Assembly: GCA_035578905.1 (NCBI GenBank)
Contig: JAQJVL010000680.1
Location: 372,001 to 436,000 of the forward strand
Source of the DNA: Stictocephala bisonia
Lineage: Eukaryota; Arthropoda; Insecta; Hemiptera; Membracidae
DNA: 64,000 nucleotides
Direction of reading: 5' to 3'
Part shown: in pieces, positions 43,850-53,130 of the stretch
Layout of the letters: every line of letters begins with the position of its first letter
Numbering within the stretch: position 1 is the stretch's first letter
Program-made: the position numbers and the translations under genes
Notes under the pieces: generated by a model
Databases searched by the model: none
What the model was told of the DNA's origin: nothing
The model's input: the letters and a program-made list of their open reading frames with translations, nothing else

Positions 43850-46690
43850 CTACATATCTTTTAATTGGTGATACTAATATTAACACTTTAGGTTTAAATA
43901 GAAATGACAATGTTCAAGACAGCTACCTCAATTTATTATAAGTTCTCGCACTGACACCCTTACTTACCTAGACCAGCAAGAATTACCCTGACTATTGGAG
44001 ACTCAGTCGTGGGACCATGTTCTGGCTCATCAAGATACTAATTCTTGTTGCGATGCCCTTTTAGATATGCTGGAGTCGTTAAAACATCTATTAATTAAAC
44101 CCAAAAGACAAAGCTCTCGTTATAAGAAGTTTAAACCCTGGATTACAACAGATTTAATTAGAGGTATTAGGAAAAGGGATAAGTTAAGCAAAATGTTAAA
44201 AAAACAACCTTTTAATGGACATCTAAGAAACTATTACATTACTTTTCGTAACTATTTAACATACCAAATAAAACTTAATAAAATTGCTTATTACAAGAAA
44301 CAAGTATTGAAATCATCAAATGACCCTAAGATGTTTTTGGAAAATTATAAATGAAATAACTGGTTTGAAAAAAACACAAGATTCGTTTCATATTTAGAAC
44401 TTCATACAGGCGTGGGACTCCAGCGTTGGGGGGCCTTTGGCTGTGGCTAATTCCTTCAATGTTTTCTTTTCTCAAGTAGGTTTAAATCTAGCGAGGGCTT
44501 GCCGGGCCTCGCCGGCCCGCCTCTGGTGGACGACACCATGTACCGAGCCAGATATGTGTTCCGAATGGAGCAAGTTACCGATAGCCAGGTGGAGAGGTGT
44601 GTGGCTGAGATACGTGGTGGTTCAGCTCCTGATTGTGACGAAATTTCTACATCGGTATTGAAAAAAGAATATTACATTTCTACTTCCTCCCCTAAAACAT
44701 TTGATTAACTTAAGTATGCACTCCGTTGTTTTTCCTGATAAATTAAAATTAGCTAAAGTAATACCATTGACTATTTTATTTTTAAATACCTTCTTCTAGT
44801 GATCCTTCATTGGTCATTTAACCGACCGGTTTCGCTACTATTGTAGCATCCTCAGGGGGAGTTGAAATTTCTTCATCTTGCGATACGTCTCCAGATAAAA
44901 CATAAATAAATACTAAAAACACAGTCAAAGTATATTGTTACACTTAACCTAATTGTTATGTCACTTTCTCCCTCCCTTTTCTGTTATCAGTTGTTCCTTG
45001 GGTATCTGGTTTATTTAGTAGACAGTTGTACAGGATGTGGGATTTGAACTGTAGTTTATTTTACTCCAGATACCCAAGGAACAGCTGATAACAGAAAAGG
45101 GAGGGAGAAAGTGACATAATAATTAGGTTAAGTGTAACAATATACTTTGACTGTGTTTTTAGTATTTATTTAGGTTTTATCTGGAGACGTATCGCAAGAT
45201 GAAGAAATTTCAACTCCCCCTGAGGATGCTACAATAGTAGCGAAACCGGTCGGTTAAATGACCAATGAAGGATCACTAGACGAAGGTATTTAAAAATAAA
45301 ATAGTCAAAACACGATCCTTGGGCTAAGATGAATTTATTTAATAATACCATTGCATAAGTCTGGGAGCAAGAGTGACTTGAATCATTACAGACCTATCTC
45401 TTTGCTTAGTGCGGTAGGAAAATTATTAGAGAAATGTATAAAGAAGCAGTTTCAATCCTATTTAGAAACAAACAATCTAATTTCAGATTCTCAATTCGGG
45501 TTCAGGAAGGGAAGGAATACTTCAGATGCGTTATAGAAAATTAATTCACTAATTATGGATTCACTAAACGATAATTATAAAGTACTACCGGTACTGACAT
45601 TTATAGATTTGGCAAAAGGGTTTGATAGTATTGATCAAAATTTATTATTTAAAAAATTAAAATTAATTGGAGTTGATGGTGTGGCATTGGATTTGGTTCA
45701 AGAGCTATCTAACGGATAGGCTTCAAGTTGTATCTGTTGATAATCAAATAAGTGATTCTCAAAAGGTAAACTATGGGGTTGTTCAAGGAAGTACTCTAGG
45801 ACCCTTGCTATTTTTATTTTATATCAATAATATAGATAAATTGACTATATCAAGTAAGATACTTTTATTTGCGGACGATATGGTAGTTATATTCAAAGGT
45901 AAGACCTGGAACCAAGTATTTGAATTAGCTGCTAAGGAGTTGAACATTATTAAAATCTGGTTTAATGAAAATATTTTAACAATGAATTTATCTAAAAACA
46001 AAATTTTACCAATCGCCCTGCGGCTAGTGAGCGAGCCACCTGTAGAGCTTCAATTGGTGTTGCACTCTTGTAGTAACGGTGCAGGTGGAACAGATTGTGT
46101 TTGCCAGCCCATTGAGAGGGTAGACCAGTACAATTATATAGGTATAATTATTGGTACTAGGCTTAGATGGGAACCTCACATTAACTACTTAAAAATTAAA
46201 CTTAAGAAAATGATATATGCTTTTAAAAATATTGTCAATATTGAATTATAATTAATTAAAAATGGTTTATTATGCTTATGTTCAAACTCATCTCCTGTAC
46301 GGCATTATTTCTTGGAGAGGAGCCATCAATACTGTTTTAGAACCTTTAAACGTTATACATAAATCTATTATTAAATCAGCTTTAAATAAAAATAAACAGT
46401 ACCCTTCTTCTCTATTATTTACATAGTCAGATTTACTAACTATTAGACAATTATTTATAAGAACTTTGCTGGTCTACACCTACACACATAAAGAAGTTTT
46501 TCTTACCCCTATCACCATGGCTACCAGACAAGGAGCGTGAGGAGTGGTAGGAGTATGCGGGTCCTGGTCTTTGAAAGGGCGATCAACTTCACCAATGCGT
46601 ATTATATCACAAATACTGTTTACAGGCATTTGCCTCCAATGATAAGGGACCTGCAGGATGAACCGGTTAACGTATTCAAATGACTGGTTA
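43850..46690 (+). pseudogene. Plus-strand LINE (endonuclease tail, RT, C-terminus), interrupted
   Basis: In order: LLIGDTNINTLGLNR (end of endonuclease, ~43865); PWITTDLIRGIRKRDKLSKM (44140); VANSFNVFFSQVGLNLA (44442); KLAKVIPLHKSGSKSD with NHYRPISLLSAVGKLLEKC (the junction broken by a 573-bp insertion); FGFRKGRNTSDAL; GSTLGPLLFLFYINNID; FADDMVVIF (45872, FADD in place of YADD); YNYIGIIIGTRLRWEPHINY; a thumb region ending LLYGIISWRGA; and a C-terminus near 46670 with FTNAYYITNTVYRHLPPMIR. Several stops and frameshifts make it inactive. The family is CR1/Jockey-like and differs from the LINE to its left. Confidence 0.9.
44770..45342. mobile_element. Fold-back element inserted in LINE, 11-bp duplication
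   Basis: Two ~245-bp arms (44770 onward and up to 45307) are near-perfect inverted copies, starting ACTATTTTATTTTTAAATAC and ending with its complement. Then comes an unpaired ~35-bp tail (AACACGATCCTTGGGCTAAG...). The insert is flanked by TAATACCATTG at 44759-44769 and 45343-45353. Removing it rejoins the LINE as VIPLHKSGSK. Each arm carries CTGAGGATGCTACAATAGTA then GCGAAACCGGTC (plus strand at 45220, minus strand at 44855-44824), a hammerhead-like core. No ORF. Confidence 0.88.
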
Positions 46691-47640
46691 CAACTTGGTT
46701 ATGAATGGTCGGCTCCGACTGCGCTGAGTCACTCCTTACACCCATTTACCGTGACTAAACTTGTAACTCTTTCTTGAACTCTAAACATGATAGAATAATA
46801 TTCTATGTCCTGCTGTATATTGATATTTGGTGGATTTATCTCCTTTATGATTTCTATTTAAACTTATGCTCCATATTATTTTCTTATTTCATATAGTCGA
46901 AACGCAAATTAGTGTCTAGTTATGTTGTGTGTCAAATTTACTCTATTTTGTTATGTTAGTATTTGTTTGTTTTTTAGTGGAATGTTCATTTATACCTTCA
47001 AATTTTATTTATTACATGTTTTTAATTTTATCGGCTGGTAATTCTGTATATATAGTTAACCCTTCGCACGCGGCAAACAAATATGTACCCAGCCTCTACT
47101 TTGCCTCAAAAGCGGTAAATGAAGATATCCGAAATTAAATATTTTTGTCGATAGTATATATAATAGTTCCTAAAACTTCCGCTAGAGTGCAGCATCAACT
47201 TAAACATGTCTTTAGCCAACTCCCTCAGCCTATCAAAAACGCAAATCGTCAAAGAATGAAAAGGGACAGAGCATCCCATTAGAGCTTGCATAGATGCGGT
47301 TTCGTCTCCTGCATTTGCACACGCAAAGTCTCCTTCTGTCGCTCCAACCAAGCACATTGTTTTCAACACTTATCGTTCTTGTTCTCTGTTTTCTAGTTTT
47401 CGATTATTTTGTTGTAGTTATTATTGTATCATAAATGAAAGATACTGTTAAAAGTTTCAACGAAAATGTTGGCAATTTTTTATATATATGTACTTTTCAT
47501 TATAGTTGTACATTTACAATAAAATAGCGTTAAAAGTTGTAATTGTAACTTTAAATATAAATTTATATATTTTTTATGTACCTTTATGTTTCTAAAACTT
47601 AAATAACATTAACTTCACATTTCATTAAAATTATTTTTTT
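46691..47640. other. Intron 3, no gene assigned
   Basis: Mostly AT-rich. TTAACCCTTCGCACGCGGC at 47059 looks like the left end of another TTAA element, but no matching right end was found. The minus-strand frame 47106-47369 shows no domain. Confidence 0.4.
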
Positions 47641-47699
47641 TTAACATAATTACGTGTTACTTTAAAATAGGGTAAAATAATACCCACATCCAGCCAGTG

Positions 47700-47941
47700 T
47701 TCTAGACTGTTTGTTGTTGCTTTGCGTCCGGTTGCATAATTACTGGTGCAGTGCCAGCTATGGGCGAAATCGGCAAGGCGCCTTCTACACTTCTGATATA
47801 ATTCTTGAGAAGGACCCGATTGGCCTCCAAGGTGGACATTGGGGTCAAACCCCATTTATTACATTGAGCAATTGCCTGGGCGGCGTTTAGCTCTTTAATC
47901 CAAGATGTACCCGTTCAAATACTGGCTTTTCAGCCATTTTA
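47700..47941 (-). pseudogene. Unidentified ORF fragment, possibly retroelement gag-like
   Basis: On the minus strand ATG near 47940 gives MAEKPVFERVHLG. After one indel the frame runs ELNAAQAIAQCNKWGLTPMS, then EANRVLLKNYIRSVEGALP and PIAGTAPVIMQPDAKQQQTV before a stop at about 47706. Composition looks protein-coding, unlike its surroundings. The small, polar N-terminal fragment and the nearby minus-strand leader suggest a retrotransposon structural ORF, but I do not recognise it firmly. Confidence 0.35.
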
Positions 47942-48122
47942 AATTGCGTTTTGAAAAATGAAAAAGATATTAATTACGCCTCAGAGAAGTAACAAATTTA
48001 CTAAACTCATTTGATTTATAAAGTAGGGGGGGGGAACTGATCCCCAACAGGTAGCTGAGCTACAAAACCTTAATTATTTTAATAAGAAAATGATTTTATG
48101 TTTCTAAATATTTATTCATTCA

Positions 48123-48722
48123 TTATTTATTGAAGGTTTTATTTTTGATGAGAAGACTTTTTTGGTGTGTTGGTGTGATTAATAAATTGTCCTCAAGAAG
48201 GTTTACTAAGACATGGATTCCTCTATCGTTCAAATGTATTCCATCTGGTTTATGGGTTCTACGATACATAGTGTGAAAAAAATATTGTTGGTGTATTGAA
48301 TGGGTTAAAATAACAGTTGTGTTGAGTTTGGGCAAAGTGTGTAAAAAGGTGTTGAATTCAATTTAATTAAAATATTTGGTTCGGTTTTAGCTCTAGGAAA
48401 AATAGGCAAGCCTAAAATTAGTAAATGAATAGCCGGATATTGTTTTCTAATTAGTCTTAATAAAGAGACGTACTGATTTTTTTATGTATGAAAATGTTAG
48501 ACTGGAGAATATGTCATTGATTCCTAACCAAATAATCAAAGATTGTTGGGAGTGTAGCACATGATTGTTTCTTTTTAATAATGTTTTTATATTGTGTATT
48601 TTGGCGCCTGGAATAGCCACTCTATAGTTAATGTTAATGAGGTGTTGATTATTCTGGATGTAATACTGTAAGCGTTTTGTAAGTGAGTGGCCAATAATTT
48701 GAATACCGATGTCCTTATCCAT
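48123..48722 (-). pseudogene. SGNH-hydrolase-like ORF with internal frameshift
   Basis: The N-terminal frame (48722-48447) starts MDKDIGIQIIGHSLTKRLQ; the GHS takes the place of the block-I GDS nucleophile motif. SLIIWLGINDIF supplies the block-III GxND. The continuation in other frames reads YPAIHLLILGLPIFPRA (near 48405). The C-terminal frame ends KPDGIHLNDRGIHVLVNLLE at 48240, the DxxH block V. All catalytic blocks of an SGNH/GDSL esterase are therefore present, in the right order, over ~200 codons, but split by frameshifts. Such domains occur in ORF1 of some LINEs and in other retroelements. No adjoining RT was found. Confidence 0.65.
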
Positions 48723-48729
48723 TTATTTT

Positions 48730-50523
48730 CAAACAAAATAATTCCGTAGGGCAGGGGAAAGAATTGTGAAGTACAAATGAATTTTGATAATTTGTAGCTG
48801 ACAGAAAATAATGTTGAGACCTATGTGGCCTATTTGTGGAGTTGGACACCGCAGGTTAGCTGGGTGGCCTGGAGTGGAAAAAATCTGCAATGTGGAGCGA
48901 TCGATATTAAAATATTATTGAAGTAGCGTTGAGCTGTTAATAGAGCTGTTAATAAATTGTTGGGGTGACTTTTAATACAAGCTGAAAAGAAAATATGCCA
49001 AGTACTTAAGCCTCTATATAGTTAGTTACTTGTTTTCTTTACTATTTTTTTACATTTTATATAAGTTTTTTTACATTTGTATTGTTTGAAAAGAGGATTA
49101 CACTACTATATAAAATTTGCTGGAAAATAACAATCGTGAAATCTCATTGTTGATTAGATGAAATCGACAATAAATGCAGTTATGCGTTGATGAAAGATAA
49201 AAATTTAAATTTTTTATTGAAAATTAATTGTTGGCAATGTGGCCTACGAGAAAAATTAAAAAAAATTTATTGTAATTAACAATGTTGAAATCACTCGATG
49301 CACGTGGTCGCACTATATAGACAGGTTTAAGAACGCACGATAATGGCCTGTCTACACCGCTGAACTGCACTTCTGGATTCACATGATCATTGTTTCATTT
49401 ATTTATAAAAAAAGAAAATTGAAATAATTTATTGCAAAACAAAATTATTGAAGTTGGATAAAAATATATAACGGGTGAAGAAGTGAAAGTTAGTTATGTT
49501 GGTCGGTCGGCCGGCATGTTCGCGAACGAGCATGTCGTGAGCGAAATATGTGTGAACCGGCTTCACTTACTGAAACTACATGAAATTTAATTTGAATTTA
49601 AAAAACGAATTAATATTTATGAAAACAGGTAGCTCTACTATCCCTGTGTGGGAAAAACGGACGGCTGGGTACTATCGGGCGAATGGTATTGTTATGAACA
49701 CAGATCATGAGGTAATTAACAGATTAATTTCACTGCCGTTTCCCGTACAGATAAGAAGCGCATGGGTTTTAATTTTGATGATTTGCCTGCATGAGTGCTA
49801 TTCGCCAACTCCCCTACAAATCACAGCCAGCTTTGTTGACTCTAAATTAAATATATAAAAAGATTAAATACATATATAAAGAATTACTGAAATATAGGTT
49901 GTACTGGCTGCGATACCTTCGTATCCCCGAATAATTAAATATCTCCTCTTATGGTAGTATAACTGAAGCTACTTAGTGATTCCTCCATCCCTTCTGATAA
50001 TTTGGCCTGACTGAAACATCTTTTAAGTAGGCATTAATTAAATTAAAAACTAAGACTTATCCATTAAAAGGTCCAGTAGCTCCGTTGACCCGTACCGGTG
50101 CCAGCAACAACACAACAATGGTTCTATTGCGACCCCCTCCCTTACCCAGGCTTTCACGCATGTGTGAGCGCTACGTTGTCAGTTGGCCGCGTGTGGTGGT
50201 GCTCGCCACATCTTTGATTAAACGTTTACTTTAAATTTCCACAATCTTATGATGAATTTTAGCTGCTCAAATGGTCCTTGATAACAGAAATAAAGTAGTA
50301 GAATCAACCTCACAATCAGCAGCTTCTTGTTTCTTAGACATGTAAATGATTACAGTAAATGCAAAACAAAAACAAAAGAAAAATCTATACACAGAGTGTT
50401 TCAAAACTCTCACTACAAACTTGGGGATATTGTTCCATAGACCAAAAGGAGCCAAAAATAAATTTAATTAATGGTCTATCTCTTTTCATTCACTGTCTGT
50501 GTCTGTCTGTATGTATTTTTTAT
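48730..50523. other. Intron 3, no gene seen
   Basis: AT-rich with two GC-richer patches: GGTCGGTCGGCCGGCATG near 49502 and ACCCGTACCGGTGCCAGC near 50089. No coding exon or element ends could be supported. Confidence 0.5.
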
Positions 50524-50527
50524 TTAA

Positions 50528-51134
50528 CACTTTAGCTTCCATTTCAGTCCAGTATGGCCGACAGCTCTTTGTCTGCTAGATGCCGTCGGGCCACTATACC
50601 TGACATTATTGATTAGCAACCTTTTGGTTTTTTTTTATTGTTACTCGACTGGTCCTGCTTTCTTAAAGATACCGAACACACTTTATTGTACTGTAAGCAT
50701 CATACTATTTACAGAGTGAATTTCGAAGTTTTTAGTTAGTTACAAAGACGTTCATAAAACTTTAAATTTTGGCAGGCTCTACCTGCAAGTTGTCAGGAGT
50801 ATAGACCCGACAGACTTATTTAGTTAATTTTGGTATTAAAATAACCTAATACATATTGAATACTGGATTGCTTTCATCATGCAGTCAGTGTAGTCAAACC
50901 AGGAAAACAAATATACCTCAAAATGTGTCATGCCGATATGCCCGACATAGTTGTTATGTGCCATATGCCAATACTCCCGACATATTTATATACATGTAAT
51001 GCCATGTATGTAGTATTTATATACTCAGAAATGGTAGTACAGTAAAAATAATGCATCATTGTTTTAAAAATTTGCAAAACAATTTTTGGCAAAGTAGAGT
51101 AAAAATACTCATATTAAGGATGTCAGCTAACGTG
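50528..51134. mobile_element. TTAA-flanked element I (607 bp)
   Basis: TTAA at 50524-50527 and 51135-51138. The ends CACTTTAGCTTCCAT and (inverted) CACGTTAGCTGACAT are similar. CCCGACAT occurs at 50941 and 50976 near one end. Non-coding. Probably piggyBac-like, less certain than C-E. Confidence 0.55.
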
Positions 51135-51394
51135 TTAATAAATCATATTTTTCAAAAGACTCTACTACATTTAACCAAACTTAAGCAAACCCTTTATTAT
51201 AATTAGATCTATTAATGAAATACGTTTGGTGAAAGTTGTTCAATAAATTTCAAATCGGTGGCTCTTTAACCCTTTCAGTGCTACCGAACGATATATCGTT
51301 CCTCGTCTTTTCCCCGAAAAGTGCTATAGAACGATATATCGTTCCACGTCTTTTTCCCAAAAAACGCTAAGGAACGATATATCGTCGTTCGGAA

Positions 51395-51806
51395 CTTTTT
51401 TTATTAGAGTGCTGTTAGTTGTAATATTGTAACGTGAGTTGCATCAAATGATAGATAAATAAATTTTCTTTCAGAATACAATATAATGTTTTACATTTTA
51501 TATAGTATGGCTGTCTTATTTATAGCTCCAAAATACCGAACGCGTTGGCCGCTAGCGCCAGCTGACTAGTGCGCACGGAACCGCTCGGCAGCTGTTACTA
51601 CTTTTTTTATTAGAGCGCTGTTAGTTGTAATATTGTAACGTGAGTTGCATCAAATGAAAGATAAATAAATTTTCTTTCAGAATATAATATATTGTTTTAC
51701 ATTTTATATAGTATGGCTGTCTTATTTATAGCTCCAAAATACCGAACACATTGGCCGCGGTAGCGCCAGCTGACTAGTGCGCACGGAACCGCTCGGCAGC
51801 TGTTAC
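51395..51806. repeat. 206-bp tandem duplication inside element E
   Basis: TTATTAGAGTGCTGTTAGTT at 51401 recurs at 51607 and the copies align throughout with few substitutions (for example AACGCGTTGG against AACACATTGG). It lies between the palindromic end and the first exon, so it duplicates the putative promoter/leader. Confidence 0.88.
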
Positions 51807-51899
51807 TTACTACTGTTATTGTTTGTGAATCGCCTTATTTAGTTGTTTGGGGTTATGCAAATGCTTTTTCAGTGCTATTTTTGATAATTTAAATTAGTT

Positions 51900-51994
51900 A
51901 TGAGTAATGTACGTGCAAATTCACCCGTAAGTGGAAACACATTAGCAAATTTCGCGAGAGAAGCCAGGCTAAATACCGGACTAAAACCGCTAAG
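51900..51994 (+). pseudogene. First transposase exon remnant in element E
   Basis: ATG at 51900 opens about 31 codons with RANSPVSGNTLANFAREA, ending at CTAAG|GTAATA. Homologous to the exon in element D; later exons are missing. Confidence 0.7.
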
Positions 51995-52433
51995 GTAATA
52001 ATTTTCAATTTTTCTTATAACTATTGTAAAAATAAACCAATTTATATAAAATTTTCAGGACTAATTCAGTATAAAATACTCTTTTAGATAAAAATGTATT
52101 TATCAAAAAAATTTTGTTATTTGTATATTGTTTACATGTTTAAAATAGGAATTTTTTATTTTTTTTCAGTTTTTTTACTATGTACGCTCATATAAATAAT
52201 TAAGTTTTTTACAAAATTTTCTTAAACTATATTGTTTTAATAGGGAATATTGTTCTACACAAAACAAACCCAATTCCAAGTCATTATCTCATATAATAAG
52301 TAAAATATTACCTTTTTAGTAAAACACTACAAAAACGTCACTTTTACCCTAGCACTTTTGGGGTCATTCTTGTAAAAACTCCTAGCACTTTTGGAACGAA
52401 ATCCAAAAAAATTTTTAGCACCGAAAGGGTTAA

Positions 52434-52857
52434 AATATTTAAATTAGCATAGCTTAAAAAGTATAAGTTTTATAAAAAAAAATACAAAAATTACTTTTTT
52501 ATACGGACCGTACACATCCCGAGTTTCTCCTGATTGAGCTAAGAGAGGGTTTTTATTACTATTCCCTCTTAGTTAGAGAGAACTACAGAGGGAATGGTAA
52601 GCAATCTTAGAGAAGCAAGGGCTATTGGTTAGCTAATTTATATTATTTCCATAATGATCAACATTGTGAATTGAATTTTTGATAACGACACACTACATTA
52701 ATTTATTGATTTCCAATATACACATAAATTTGATGATTAAAGTTGTGTAAAAAGACTCTTATTTACACTTACTGTTGAAATTGTAAAATAGATTAATTTT
52801 GTTCAATTTTTAAGAGTAAAAAAATATTGAAAGCTATATTGGGACCTCTATTTCCAG
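52434..52857. other. End of TAF11 intron 3
   Basis: AT-rich sequence ending in the acceptor CCTCTATTTCCAG at 52845-52857. Confidence 0.8.
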
Positions 52858-52991
52858 CCTTAGATGTGATGGAATCAATGGGTGAGACGGGAGCTGTCCA
52901 GCCAAAGCACTTGCGGGAGGCTGTACGCAGATTACGCAGACACTCAGGAACTCCAATCAGTCGCAGCCGGAAGGCTCCTCAAGGACTTTGA
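52858..52991 (+). CDS. TAF11: TAF11 exon 4 (end of histone fold, C-terminus)
   Basis: Two bases complete the split Ala, then LDVMESMGETGAVQPKHLRE and AVRRLRRHSGTPISRSRKAP with a final QGL and TGA. PLQPKHLREAVRRL-type sequence is the last conserved helix of TAF11. The basic SRSRK tail is typical, whereas the exact end differs from the mammalian protein. The spliced coding length is 231 codons plus stop. Confidence 0.97.
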
Positions 52992-53130
52992 TAATCTTGT
53001 TGTAATAAGTGCAAATATTTACTATATTTCATTTATTCTTACTTGAATACAGTGTATATTTTGTTTACTTTTGTATTTTCAGCTAGTTTATAGCTTTCTG
53101 TAATAAAGTGTAAATACTAATAAAAAGATT
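52992..53130 (+). terminator. TAF11 3' UTR with poly(A) signals
   Basis: AATAAA at 53102-53107, about 110 bases after the stop, and a second overlapping AATAAAA near 53119. The cleavage site is probably 53120-53145. Confidence 0.7.

Larger units (their letters stand above)
51270..52429 (+). mobile_element. piggyBac-like element E (1160 bp)
   Basis: TTAA at 51266-51269 and 52430-52433. The ends CCCTTTCAGTGCTA and (inverted) CCCTTTCGGTGCTA differ at one base. Three GAACGATATATCG palindromes have cores at 51289, 51332 and 51375, exactly 43 bp apart. The right end has CCTAGCACTTTTGG repeats. A 206-bp direct tandem duplication covers 51395-51806. ATG 51900 opens a short exon. Confidence 0.92.

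Noticed and set aside
44824..45253. A fully active hammerhead ribozyme in the LINE-inserted fold-back
   Set aside because: Core motifs are present, but the strands expected to form stem I are poorly complementary, so activity is not claimed.
47106..47369. Minus-strand 87-codon gene
   Set aside because: No domain; alternative frames look equally plausible and no splice or start evidence supports it.
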